The notes: generated by a model from the sequence alone, not told the origin. Counted from the stretch's first letter, positions 15,208-22,887 are shown. The stretch: DNA of 33,166 nucleotides from Sandaracinaceae bacterium (GCA_040218145.1 JAVJQK010000141.1:1-33166), one strand, 5' to 3'. Translations and numbers: made by a program.

Positions 15208-15932
15208 ACCCGCTCGAACACTGGCGCTCGCAAACGTCGATTGGGACGAGTCCGGTCGAAGACCCAGCTGTCGCCCCACGCGGCGAGCTCCCGGGCTCGC
15301 GCAACCGAGGCCGAGTCGCTCGCCCAGTCCGTAGACGCTGGGTACAGGACGCGCATCACACCGCCGTCGATGCGTTCCCAGCCCCCAGCGATGAAGTCGA
15401 AGTCAATCGCCTGCACATACGCGGGCCCCAAGAAGTTCGCCCAGTACAGACCTGGAAGCCCGTCCTCCAACCGAACTCCGATTGCGTACGTGCCGTCGTT
15501 CCCTCGGTGCATGTTCGTGGCGGAGAGTTCCCCGTCCCGGCACGCCCGAGCATGGTGACATCGGAACTCGACCACGATGCCGCGCAGGAGCGCGAGGGCG
15601 CGCTCGTCGTACGGTCCACGCCCCTCGAGGTCGATGAGGATCGCGTTGGCTCTCGGGTCTCGGTGAGACGGTGGGGCCCCGAGTAGGTAGACCGTCACGC
15701 CGCTCGTCGCCGAGGGCACCACGAGGACCTCACCGGTCGCGCCAGTGACGCCGAGATCAGACAACGCCTCCTCGGCGCTCATCTCGAAGAGCCAAAGGGG
15801 ATCGTCGTCTTCGTCCTCGGCGAGGCCCACTCTCGAGAACTCAGGAAACACGCCAGACAATACGGCCGACAGGCGAGCGAGCGCCTCGGGTGTCAGGAGC
15901 GCGTCCTGAAAATACGCGGTCAGTTTCAGCAT
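15201..15932 (-). CDS. Unrecognised protein between repeat copies 1 and 2
   Basis: A 243-residue soluble protein without signal peptide or membrane segment. Visible pieces: acidic stretch EDEDDDPLWLFEMS near 40-52, GEVLVVPSATSGVTVYLLGA, a possible Cys/His cluster EFRCHHARACRDGE, and DGLPGLYWANFLGPAYVQAI near 180. The small soluble alpha/beta style with many aromatic residues is like polymorphic-toxin immunity proteins and their relatives, but I recognise no specific family. GAGGT lies 6 bases before ATG 15932. It occupies its repeat interval alone, together with the katG-like fragment. Confidence 0.75.
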   Translation of the reverse strand: MLKLTAYFQDALLTPEALARLSAVLSGVFPEFSRVGLAEDEDDDPLWLFEMSAEEALSDLGVTGATGEVLVVPSATSGVTVYLLGAPPSHRDPRANAILIDLEGRGPYDERALALLRGIVVEFRCHHARACRDGELSATNMHRGNDGTYAIGVRLEDGLPGLYWANFLGPAYVQAIDFDFIAGGWERIDGGVMRVLYPASTDWASDSASVARARELAAWGDSWVFDRTRPNRRLRAPVFERVP

Positions 15933-15992
15933 CAGCTACCTCGAATCGGGCGGAAGACGAGGATCCCCTCCTCGACTGACTGGGGGGACAGT

Positions 15993-16079
15993 GGGGACGC
16001 TCTTCGTCTTATCGTCATTGCGGCAACCGCCCGAAATCGCTCCTAATAAACGAATGACGATATGACGAAGAGCGTCCCC
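15993..16079. repeat. Family-1 palindromic repeat, copy 2
   Basis: Identical in sequence and orientation to copy 1; the identity includes 6 bases on the left and 20 on the right of the 87-bp core. The minus-strand lipoprotein frame at 16043-16258 runs into this copy and stops inside it. Confidence 0.95.
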
Positions 16080-16258
16080 GCCCTTCCAGCTCCTACGCCC
16101 TCGAGGTGGACGTCGTCCGGATCCTCGACCCCGGGCTCCTCGGCCGGCGGCGGCGGCTCGGCCTGCACGACCGGCTCCGGCTCGACCTCCTGGCGACCGC
16201 CACAGGCAGCGAGAGCGGTGAGCGAAAAGGCGATGAAGAGCGTCTGGGACAAACGCAT
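16043..16258 (-). CDS. Small lipoprotein running into repeat copy 2 (probably truncated)
   Basis: A 71-residue frame with a good lipoprotein signal: MRLSQTLFIAFSLTALAAC, lipobox LAAC, followed by GGRQEVEPEPVVQAEPPPPA and EEPGVEDPDDVHLEG, an acidic Pro-rich tether. The last residues (about GTLFVISSFVY) are encoded by the repeat itself, so the original 3' end has been replaced when the repeat arrived. Whether the remaining protein is made is unknown. Start ATG 16258 fits the signal peptide. Confidence 0.55.
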   Translation of the reverse strand: MRLSQTLFIAFSLTALAACGGRQEVEPEPVVQAEPPPPAEEPGVEDPDDVHLEGVGAGRAGTLFVISSFVY

Positions 16259-16524
16259 CGAGCGACCTCGTAGGAAGAGGACGACGGCGCGATCTGCGCC
16301 TCGGAACACGACGTACCACGCCGAGACCCCCGCCAGGCGCTTCCCGAGTCCAACGCAGGCCAGGGCTCCCCCACGACCGCATCCCCATGCCCCTGGAGGC
16401 GGACCTCGAAGAGACGTCTGTGGATTTGTCGCAGTTCGTCCCTGGCCCCGGATCGATGGGCCGACTCACCCCCCTGCCCGATCGGCTTGCGCACCGCACG
16501 GCGTGTGGCATCGTCGCCGCCGCC

Positions 16525-17130
16525 ATGTCCAAGACGCTTTCGACCCTCGTCCCCCTCGCCGCCCTCGTGATCTGCGCCGCTTGCGGAGACCCGCGCGACG
16601 TCCCGTCCTCCCCGTTCGCGGCGCGCTGCGAGTTGCTGTGCGACATCGACGGGACCATGGAGTGTGAGTCCAGCGACGAGCAGGATTGCCTCGCGAACTG
16701 CAACGCTCGCACCGCAGCGCTCCCGCCCAACTGCGGCGCGTGTGTCCTCGACAACAGCTCTGGCCACTCGGGGGAGTGCTTCGACGACGGCACGGGCCCG
16801 GTCTGCGCCTGCTACCGGGCGCGGATCGGCAGGGTCTCAGGCAGCTGCGAGTCCCTCTGTCAGGACATCGTCGCCCCCGTCCCGGTGGAGGCGCGGTGCG
16901 CGCTGCTCTGCTCCGGGACCGGCGAATGCGAGGTCGAGACCGAGGCCTGCCAGGCGAACTGCGTCGCCCGGTTCCAGCCGCTCTCTCCAGGTTGCAGCTC
17001 CTGCCTCCTCGACAACTCGTCGCGACAGTTCGAGGAGTGCGTCGACTTCGGCGACGGCCCCGAGTGCCAATGCCGCGACGCGCTCTTCGCGCGCATCTCC
17101 AGCCCGGAGTGCGAGAGCTTCTGCCAGTAG
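16525..17130 (+). CDS. Cys-rich lipoprotein of two tandem domains
   Basis: A 201-residue exported protein. Leader MSKTLSTLVPLAALVICAAC suggests lipid attachment at the Cys in CAAC (the -3 residue is Cys, so the lipobox is imperfect). The mature protein is two copies of one domain of about 80 residues: CELLCDIDGT..CxxNCNARTAALPPNCG.CVLDNSSGHSGEC..CESLCQ and CALLCSGTGE..CxxNCVARFQPLSPGCSSCLLDNSS..CESFCQ. Conserved Cys spacing implies disulfides. An in-frame upstream extension to 16387 has no signal peptide, so ATG 16525 is preferred. Function unknown. Confidence 0.75.
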   Translation: MSKTLSTLVPLAALVICAACGDPRDVPSSPFAARCELLCDIDGTMECESSDEQDCLANCNARTAALPPNCGACVLDNSSGHSGECFDDGTGPVCACYRARIGRVSGSCESLCQDIVAPVPVEARCALLCSGTGECEVETEACQANCVARFQPLSPGCSSCLLDNSSRQFEECVDFGDGPECQCRDALFARISSPECESFCQ

Positions 17131-17267
17131 CTCGGCGGGCCCCGGCCGCGCTTCACGAGCCGGAGCTCGACCCTGGACAGGCCCTCGCCCTCGAGGCGGG
17201 TCCACGTCGACGTCTCCGATCGCGCTGGACCTGGGCAGCGGAGCGGCGACCGTCTACGATACTGCCC

Positions 17268-17597
17268 ATGGGACACCTTCGCGGTCTGGTCTTCTTGAAC
17301 CTCTTCTTCGGACTCGCGAACGTGCTCTCCATCTGCCTGGTGCCCGCGCTGATGATGAACGGCCGGGACGACGGAGTGCTCGACGAGCTCTCGACCCTCG
17401 CGATCACTCCACTGATGCTGCTGCTGGGCGTCGCGCACCTCTACATCGCGCGGCAGATGCATCGGCGGACCACGCGCTTGCCGCAGACGCTGCTGGCCGT
17501 GCTCTACCTGGCGGCCTTCCCGGTGGGCACGATCTTCGGCGCCTACGCGCTGTGGGTGATCTGGTCCAACGACGAGAGCGCCGAGGCGTTCTCGTGA
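17268..17597 (+). CDS. Small integral membrane protein
   Basis: A 109-residue protein with about three hydrophobic helices: LVFLNLFFGLANVLSICLV (near 6-25), LAITPLMLLLGVAHLYIA (near 43-61) and LLAVLYLAAFPVGTIFGAYA (near 75-95), connected by charged loops (MMNGRDDGVLDEL and RQMHRRTTRLP). No known domain recognised. ATG 17268 starts the first hydrophobic segment; I see no strong ribosome-binding site. Confidence 0.65.
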   Translation: MGHLRGLVFLNLFFGLANVLSICLVPALMMNGRDDGVLDELSTLAITPLMLLLGVAHLYIARQMHRRTTRLPQTLLAVLYLAAFPVGTIFGAYALWVIWSNDESAEAFS

Positions 17598-17680
17598 CGG
17601 TCGGTGCCCTCACGCGCCGTCCAGGGCCAGGTTGACCACGGACTCCTCGCGGTGACCCAGGGCCGCCCCGCTGGCGACGG

Positions 17681-17884
17681 CGTTTCCGCGGAGACGCTTC
17701 AGGGGGTGCGCCAGGGCTCCTGAGCTCCGCCCGCAGAGCTCGACGAATGATGGGATCGTCCCTGTCGTTCCGGCGCCGCGCCGCCGACGGCGTATCCGCG
17801 GAGACGCTCCGGGGTGGTGCGCCGGGGCTCCGGAGCCTCGCCCCGCGGAGTTTGACGAATGAATGGGTTCGTCCCCGTCGTTCC
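17681..17884 (+). repeat. Family-2 repeat, tandem dimer A
   Basis: Two related units of about 100 bases, starting at 17681 and 17791. Each opens with CGTTTCCGCGGAGACG or CGTATCCGCGGAGACG (one mismatch from a 16-bp palindrome), passes a GGGCTCC-rich middle and ends with GACGAATGA and a GTCCC(C/T)GTCGTTCC block. The dimer is almost identical to the one at 19099-19304. It fills most of the 335-base gap 17598-17932 and ends 48 bases before the stop of the next minus-strand gene. Confidence 0.9.
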
Positions 17885-17932
17885 ACAGCTCGAAGACGCG
17901 TCCCGCCGGCGCGAAAGGCGGCTGGGACTCTC

Positions 17933-18835
17933 CTAGATGTCGGGGACGCAGACGTATCGGTGCCGGGAATCTACCCGGGTGTCGACGCACTGGTGGCCCT
18001 CCCGGCATTCGCCCCGCATGGGGTTTCCTCGCGCGTCGAAGTCCGTGCAGCCGTAGCGGCACCAGTACAAGCCGCGGTCCGGGTCGCCATAACATCCGGC
18101 GTGCGAGAACGAGCAATCCACGCTGTTCTCACCCTCTCGGCAGAGACGCGCGCAGCGTCCTCCCACGCTGGTCTCCTCGCAGAAGCGACAGGTGCCATCA
18201 CCAGGCGTACACGGCGTCCATTCTCTGGCTTCGCACACTCCGATGTTCGGCTCGTCCCACGAGTAGCGGGTGAGAGCGGTGCACGATTCACTCTCGCACT
18301 CGCTCGGGCGCGTGCACGGCTCGCCGAGAGCGCGGGGCGCGATGCAGGTAGCATCCGCGAACGAGCAAATCCCGCTCGCACAGCGTTCATCGGTTTCACA
18401 GGCGTCGCCGATCGCGAAGAGAGGCGCACACGCGTCCGCGTCTTCGTCGCAGTACTCGCCGTCCGGACACTCGCAGCGGGCGATGGTGTGACAGCCCCTC
18501 CCGGCTCCACCCGCACAGCTCACGTATCGACCTTCGGCGCAGGCGAGGTAGACGTCATCGTGGGCGAAGTCGCCCGACCGGTCCTGCGGAAAGTAGTCCC
18601 CGCTGGAACACGCCGGGAGGCAGACGCGAGAGCCATCGACGGCCGCGGGCGTGCAAACACTGCCACCCGGGCAATCGGCATCATCGCCGCACTCGGATGC
18701 GCAGAACGCTGCGCTCGTAGACTCGCCAAAGCACGCGGAGTCAGGGCCGCAGCCCCCCTGGCTCGAGCAACGCTCCCGCGATTCGCACGCGACAGCGAGA
18801 CAGAGAATCGCAAGTCCTAAACAAGAGTACTTCAT
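17933..18835 (-). CDS. Cys-rich lipoprotein
   Basis: A 300-residue secreted protein. Leader MKYSCLGLAILCLAVACES gives a lipoprotein-like cleavage before Cys17. The rest is densely Cys-rich in pairs typical of myxobacterial adhesin-like or EGF-like modules: CSSQGGCGPDSACF, CASECGDDADCPGGSVC, CECPDGEYCDEDADAC, CETDERCASGICSF, CTRPSECESESC, CRFCEETSVGGRCARLC. No catalytic domain. Likely an outer-surface protein. The in-frame extension to 18883 adds non-signal sequence, so ATG 18835 is chosen. GC is visibly lower than in the flagellar operon. Confidence 0.75.
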   Translation of the reverse strand: MKYSCLGLAILCLAVACESRERCSSQGGCGPDSACFGESTSAAFCASECGDDADCPGGSVCTPAAVDGSRVCLPACSSGDYFPQDRSGDFAHDDVYLACAEGRYVSCAGGAGRGCHTIARCECPDGEYCDEDADACAPLFAIGDACETDERCASGICSFADATCIAPRALGEPCTRPSECESESCTALTRYSWDEPNIGVCEAREWTPCTPGDGTCRFCEETSVGGRCARLCREGENSVDCSFSHAGCYGDPDRGLYWCRYGCTDFDARGNPMRGECREGHQCVDTRVDSRHRYVCVPDI

Positions 18836-18913
18836 CGCGTCGAACCTACATGATCGGAGCGAGAATGAGAACAGACTCGACATACGCGTGCAATGCGCAT
18901 GGCGGACGCCCCG

Positions 18914-18948
18914 TTCGACGAGTGAATGGGCGCCCCGTTCGTTCCGGC
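18914..18948 (+). repeat. Partial family-2 repeat
   Basis: TTCGACGAGTGAATGGG followed by CGCCCCGTTCGTTCCGG resembles the right end of the family-2 unit (GACGAATGAATGGG, CGTCCCCGTCGTTCC). The left half of the unit is absent. It lies between the lipoprotein start codon and family-1 copy 3. Confidence 0.5.
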
Positions 18949-18980
18949 CGTCTCCCTGCCCTCGCGGGCGCTCGAGCAGC

Positions 18981-19067
18981 GGGGACGCTCATCGTCTCAT
19001 CGTCATTGCGGCAACCGCTCGAAATCGCTTCTCATTGACGAATGACGATATGACGAAGAGCGTCCCC
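18981..19067. repeat. Family-1 palindromic repeat, copy 3
   Basis: 87 bases, same orientation as copies 1 and 2. It differs from them at T to A at position 11, T to C at position 18 and several bases in the centre; the last 29 bases are identical. Preceded by GAGCAGC, as in copies 4 and 5. It is part of the 487-base gene-free gap 18836-19322, which otherwise holds only family-2 sequences. Confidence 0.95.
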
Positions 19068-19098
19068 GCATTTTCCCCGCCGCCAGCCCGGCCGATGA

Positions 19099-19304
19099 CG
19101 TCTCCGCGGAGACGCTTCAGCGGGTGCGCCAGGGCTCCTGAGCTCCGCCCGCAGAGCTCGACGAATGATGGGATCGTCCCTGTCGTTCCGGCGCCGCGCC
19201 GCCGACCGCGTCTCCGCGGAGACGCTCCGGGGTGGTGCGCCGGGGCTCCGGAGTCTTGCCCCCCGCGGAGTTTGACGAATGAATAGGATCGTCCCCGTCG
19301 TTCC
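19099..19304 (+). repeat. Family-2 repeat, tandem dimer B
   Basis: Two units with perfect 16-bp palindromes CGTCTCCGCGGAGACG at 19099-19114 and 19209-19224. The dimer matches 17681-17884 nearly base for base, so a block of about 205 bases has been copied. Its right end lies 18 bases before the stop codon of the minus-strand gene at 19323. Confidence 0.9.
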
Positions 19305-19322
19305 GGTGGACGATCCACCCCA

Positions 19323-19907
19323 TCAACCCGAGCTCACCTCACCGCGCCAGCGGTCCAGCTGCTCGCGACCGACGCCCGCCAGGTGTCCGTACGCCCAGGC
19401 GCCGTCGGGACGTCGGACGAACCCCGCGTACCAGGCCTCCTGCTCCTCATCCCGGAGGGTCACGACCATCATCGACGCGCGGCCGTTCACGCGGCTGCCC
19501 CCGCTGACCCACACGAACGCGGCGTCTCCTGAGCGCGCGCGCAGGGGCCGATCCAGGTTCGCCTGGCTCCACATCTCGCGATGCAGCAGCCGCGCGTCCG
19601 CGACCGGCACGTACCGCCCGTCGTTCAGCGCGAACCGTCGCTCCGACTCCACCCGCTTCGGCACGAACGGCGGGATCACCAGCGCCTTCTTCTTCGTCAC
19701 GTCTCGGTGAACGGACACGAGCCCCAGATACGTGTTCCCCGCGAATCCCAGCCAGCGAGGCCCGAACCAGTTGTCGACCTCGACCACGAACAGATCCTCG
19801 GGCCGCATCGCGCTGACGATCCCGTCGACCAGCGCGCCCGCGAGCGACACGAACGCCTCGTCATCCCCCTCCCGTGGGCCGAGGTCCGGAACCAGCCGCG
19901 TCGCCAT
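19323..19907 (-). CDS. Unrecognised protein between repeat copies 3 and 4
   Basis: A 194-residue soluble protein starting MATRLVPDLGPREGDDEAFV. Noticeable pieces are LFVVEVDNWFGPRWLGFAGN, LVSVHRDVTKKKALVIPPFV, PKRVESERRF, FVWVSGGSRVNGRASMMVVT and EAWYAGFVRRPDGAWAYGHL. No signal peptide or membrane segment. I do not recognise a family. GTG at 19922 is an alternative start five codons upstream; neither has a clear ribosome-binding site. It sits alone in its repeat interval. Confidence 0.65.
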   Translation of the reverse strand: MATRLVPDLGPREGDDEAFVSLAGALVDGIVSAMRPEDLFVVEVDNWFGPRWLGFAGNTYLGLVSVHRDVTKKKALVIPPFVPKRVESERRFALNDGRYVPVADARLLHREMWSQANLDRPLRARSGDAAFVWVSGGSRVNGRASMMVVTLRDEEQEAWYAGFVRRPDGAWAYGHLAGVGREQLDRWRGEVSSG

Positions 19908-19951
19908 GCTGTGGAATAGCACGCCAAGCTCAGCGCCCGCCGCTGAGCAGC

Positions 19952-20038
19952 GGGGACGCTCGTCGTCTTATCGTCATTGCGGCAACCGCTCGAGATCGCT
20001 CCTAATAGACGAATGACGATATGACGAAGAGCGTCCCC
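19952..20038. repeat. Family-1 palindromic repeat, copy 4
   Basis: 87 bases, same orientation. Position 11 is G here (T in copies 1-2, A in copies 3 and 5-7). Preceded by CGCTGAGCAGC. The last 29 bases are identical to all other copies. Between it and the Imm5-like start codon at 20121 one frame reads DDDAPPEATRRVYEGIPW before a stop, possibly the tail of a lost gene. Confidence 0.95.
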
Positions 20039-20120
20039 GCCCTACTCGCCAGCGATGACGACGCTCCGCCCGAGGCTACTCGGCGGGTCTACGAGGGCAT
20101 CCCCTGGTAGTGGAGGATAT

Positions 20121-20750
20121 ATGCATGCGGAACTTTCGGAGGCTATCCGTCGAGCTCGGACTGAGGTGTTACAAGCTGACTCTGGCCACTTGGAGCTTAC
20201 ATTTCGGGATCAAATCTGGGCAGCTATGGGACCCTATGAGATGGCGCCGGGGAACCGTGCTGTCCGGTGCCCAGGCCTCATTCGACGGACCCGATTATGC
20301 GTACTCTGTGTGCAGCGAGTCCTGCCCATATTCTCGAGCGTGCGCCAGGCAGCCAACGAAACGCTCGTGCGTCTGGACGACGAGCCGGGCGCGCTGATGG
20401 AGTTTGTGCAGGAATACCTGGAAGGCCGGTACTCCTGGGACGAAGCGTGGAGCCGGTCGATGAGTTTCGTGACTATGCTTCAGCACGATTACGAATTGAT
20501 GGCGGACCACGTCCGAGCTGCTCTCGTGCTGCATGCGAGTGGAGCTGCGCTAGGAACTGCTCTCAAAGACATGGGAGAGTACGGAGGGGCTACTCTGGAC
20601 CGTGACCTGGATGCCTGGGATGCGGATGCGTATGCGTGCTGGGCTGAAGTGGGTGTCGAGCCCTGGAAGCCAAGCGGGGCCGTGCAGCGACGTACCTTCT
20701 GGATTTGGTACCTCGACAACGCTGTTCCGGCCGCGTTTGAGTCAGCCTAG
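20121..20750 (+). CDS. Imm5-like immunity protein
   Basis: A 209-residue, mostly helical soluble protein. The segments FRDQIWAAMGPYEMAPGNRA, LCVLCVQRVLPIFSS, LMEFVQEYLEGRYSWDEAW, and the C-terminal WDADAYACWAEVGVEPWK and AVQRRTFWIWYLDNAVPAAF match, as I recall it, the Imm5 family of polymorphic-toxin immunity proteins, including the terminal RR.FW.WYL..AVP motif. Such proteins neutralise a cognate toxin domain; no toxin gene is adjacent, so it is an orphan here. GGAGG lies 4 bases before ATG 20121. GC is visibly lower than in the rest of the window, suggesting transfer. It is the only plus-strand gene between copies 3 and 7. Confidence 0.7.
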   Translation: MHAELSEAIRRARTEVLQADSGHLELTFRDQIWAAMGPYEMAPGNRAVRCPGLIRRTRLCVLCVQRVLPIFSSVRQAANETLVRLDDEPGALMEFVQEYLEGRYSWDEAWSRSMSFVTMLQHDYELMADHVRAALVLHASGAALGTALKDMGEYGGATLDRDLDAWDADAYACWAEVGVEPWKPSGAVQRRTFWIWYLDNAVPAAFESA

Positions 20751-20919
20751 AACATGTTTCCAGGACGATGACAGACCGTGGCACTGATGGTGCTACAGTC
20801 GAACCATCTGAAGTCCACATAAGACTACGCGCCGCCGGCCCCTCAACCCTCTAGCCATGCCGAGCGACTTCAATGCGTCGAAGAATCAACTCACAGTGGG
20901 CCGCTCGCCGCTGAGCAGC

Positions 20920-20998
20920 GGGGACGCTCATCGTCATTGCGGCGACCGCTCGAGATCGCTCCTCATAGACGAATGACGATATGACGAAGAGCGTCCCC
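20920..20998. repeat. Family-1 palindromic repeat, copy 5 (8-bp deletion)
   Basis: 79 bases: the left arm lacks 8 bases (CTTATCGT) relative to the other copies, so the inner part of the stem cannot pair, whereas the right 29 bases are intact. Its right end lies only 3 bases before the stop codon of the gene at 21002. Confidence 0.93.
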
Positions 20999-21001
20999 GT
21001 C

Positions 21002-21796
21002 CTACTCTTGCAGGGCTCGACCGACGGCGAACTCAGCCAGGAAGTCCGCTACGGCGTCGTTGGGTAGAGGTGAGCCGGCTTCGCTGTCAGGAGACGAGCG
21101 AACGACGGTCGCTCCTCCCTCGGAGCACCGGAGCGTCACCACCTCGCCGCGGTAGTTCTCGACCTCGACGAACCCGTCCGACCCGGGTTCGCGAAGGGCC
21201 CGCGCGCTGAACCTGGATACGAATGGAAGCTCCATGATGGAGCGCTTGCGGAACGGATGAGTCGTTTCTCCATCGGCCCCGCGCCCCCTCATCTTCAGGA
21301 CCGGAAACAGCTGCCGGCTGCACGACGGCCGGAGGGAGGGGAGATTCCGGTAGTACCACTTGCCCCCGTACCTTTGTTCGCTCGTCCACACCTCACAGGG
21401 GTGGACGGGCTGCAGGATCCAGGTCGTCTCGAGGGGCAGCTCATAGAACATGTGGTGAACGCCATGGCCTATACAGAGCCATGACTCGAAGCGCCCACAG
21501 ATCGGCGCGAACCCGACGCTATCCACCGGTACGACACACACCCTCCTCCCGGCGACGAGGTCCAGGATCGCGGCTGCCCCCGTCGGGGTCACGAGCTCGG
21601 CCCATTGACTCTCGTCCTCATAGTCTTCTGCGAGAACGCTGCCCGACGCGCACCACACGAAGCGGCGCCGTGCGTCCAGCTCGTGTGAACGCGACTCGAG
21701 GAAGCCGTCACCTGTGCTCACCTCCTCGGCGTAGTCTTCGAGGACCACACGGAGCCCTCGCATCTCGGCGTTCTGGTCAGTCACGGTGATCTCCAT
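21002..21796 (-). CDS. Unrecognised protein between repeat copies 5 and 6
   Basis: A 264-residue soluble protein, start MEITVTDQNAEMRGLRVVLE, no signal peptide. Visible pieces: WCASGSVLAEDYEDESQWAE, FESWLCIGHGVHHMFYELPL, EVWTSEQRYGGKWYYRNLPS, and a C-terminal part with GFVEVENYRGEVVTLRC. The last 45 residues could be a small separate domain. No family recognised; composition is in keeping with the immunity-like neighbours, but that is only context. A GGGGGAG site precedes ATG 21796. Confidence 0.75.
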   Translation of the reverse strand: MEITVTDQNAEMRGLRVVLEDYAEEVSTGDGFLESRSHELDARRRFVWCASGSVLAEDYEDESQWAELVTPTGAAAILDLVAGRRVCVVPVDSVGFAPICGRFESWLCIGHGVHHMFYELPLETTWILQPVHPCEVWTSEQRYGGKWYYRNLPSLRPSCSRQLFPVLKMRGRGADGETTHPFRKRSIMELPFVSRFSARALREPGSDGFVEVENYRGEVVTLRCSEGGATVVRSSPDSEAGSPLPNDAVADFLAEFAVGRALQE

Positions 21797-21810
21797 CCGG
21801 CTCCCCCCGC

Positions 21811-21890
21811 CGCTTCGGGGACGATCCTACTTCGTTGTCGAGCTCGCCGGCCTCGGTGTTCAGCCGACGCCGCGTCAACGCAGCCGTCGC
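21811..21890 (-). repeat. Family-2 repeat, inverted copy C
   Basis: CGCTTCGGGGACGATCC, then TTGTCGAGCTCGCCGGCC and CAGCCGACGCCGCGTCAACG, form the reverse complement of the right part of a family-2 unit (GAGCTCGACGAATG, GATCGTCCC). The same block recurs at 22888-22966. It starts 15 bases upstream of the start codon of the minus-strand gene 21002-21796. Confidence 0.7.
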
Positions 21891-21915
21891 TCGCTGAGCA
21901 GGGGGGATGAGCAGG

Positions 21916-22002
21916 GGGGACGCTCATCGTCTTATCGTCATTGCGGCAACCGCTCGAAATCGCTCGTCATGGGCGAATGACGATATGACGAAGAGCGTCC
22001 CC
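21916..22002. repeat. Family-1 palindromic repeat, copy 6
   Basis: 87 bases, same orientation. The centre differs (CGCTCGTCATGGGCG). The flank GAGCAGGGGGGA is duplicated immediately to the left. Right end is 39 bases before the stop of the DUF1963 gene. Confidence 0.95.
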
Positions 22003-22041
22003 GTCCTTTCCCCGTCTATGCCGTTTCCCGCACCTCGCTCT

Positions 22042-22794
22042 CTACCCCGAGTCGGCTGCGAGCTCAGACAGGTCGCCCACGCGCAGCCGGTCGCGTCGAC
22101 CGAACACGTGGAGAGGGCCCCCGTCGTGCCACCACAGCTCCAGCGAGTCGACCGTGTCGAGGGAGAGCAACGGGGTCCACTCGGGCCCGGGCGTGGGGTC
22201 GTATGCGAGCGTGCTGACCGCCGGGTAGCCCAGCAGGTAGCCCCAGCGCGCCGCCACCGTCGCCCGTTCTCGTTCGCGCCACCATTCGACGAGCGCGCCC
22301 GCGAGCTCCGGGGAGGGCCAGTCCGTCCGCTGACACGCGTCGTGCGGGAGATCCATGCCGACCTCGAAGCGCAGCGCGTGCGCATCACCCCCTCGTGTGG
22401 CCCCGGTCGGAGGCGCGACCGTCTGCAGACCGTTGTGGTCCCGTAGGTACAGGGCGTGCACGTAGTTGGGATCTTGCCAGAAGAGCTCCGTCTCCTCGTC
22501 GTCCGCAACGAAGAAGGCGACGAGCCCCTCACGCGGAAGCGCATCGATGCGCGCAGGGAGCTCCGCGAGGTTCACCTGCAGAAGGAATCGGTAGGGGCCA
22601 CCCGGATGGCAGGGCCAGGTCGCGCCGCGCGGGAGGTCTGCCGCGCCCCCTCCGATCCGGCTCCGGCCGAGCGACGCTGGCATGCTGGAGGGGAGCAGCT
22701 CCACGCGCGGTCGGCTCACTGCGGCGACGTAGTTCCGGTGGGCGCCGACGATGGCCGCCCGCTCGAGGGCGACGTCCAGCTCATCCAAGTTCAT
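22042..22794 (-). CDS. DUF1963 (YwqG-like) protein
   Basis: A 250-residue soluble protein. The motifs SRIGGGAADLPRGATWPCHP, GGPYRFLLQVNLAELPA, EGLVAFFVADDEE and the later WGYLLGYPAVSTLAYDPTPG are those of the DUF1963/YwqG family (normally GG.P.LP....WP....G....fl.QinL.e.p..LP..G.L.fF.d). Biochemical function of the family is unknown; members are often found among polymorphic-toxin and accessory loci. It lies alone between copies 6 and 7. GAGGACC precedes ATG 22794 closely. Confidence 0.82.
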   Translation of the reverse strand: MNLDELDVALERAAIVGAHRNYVAAVSRPRVELLPSSMPASLGRSRIGGGAADLPRGATWPCHPGGPYRFLLQVNLAELPARIDALPREGLVAFFVADDEETELFWQDPNYVHALYLRDHNGLQTVAPPTGATRGGDAHALRFEVGMDLPHDACQRTDWPSPELAGALVEWWRERERATVAARWGYLLGYPAVSTLAYDPTPGPEWTPLLSLDTVDSLELWWHDGGPLHVFGRRDRLRVGDLSELAADSG

Positions 22795-22887
22795 GGTCCT
22801 CGTCCGAAGGAGAAGTAGAGCTCATCGTCCACGCCCAGGTCCACCCACGACGGCGATCACCCGGCGCCAGGAGCGGGCTCCCGTCGG

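Noticed and set aside
17610-17660. Possible gene tail ending LGHREESVVNLALDGA on the minus strand
   Set aside because: The frame looks protein-like for only about 20 codons before entering the family-2 dimer. It may be a relic, but there is too little to support a feature.
20779-20794. Sigma-54-like element TGGCACTGATGGTGCT
   Set aside because: It has the right spacing but lies after the Imm5-like gene, facing a repeat and the 3' end of an opposing gene, so there is nothing for it to transcribe. It also warns that the similar flgA site could be chance.
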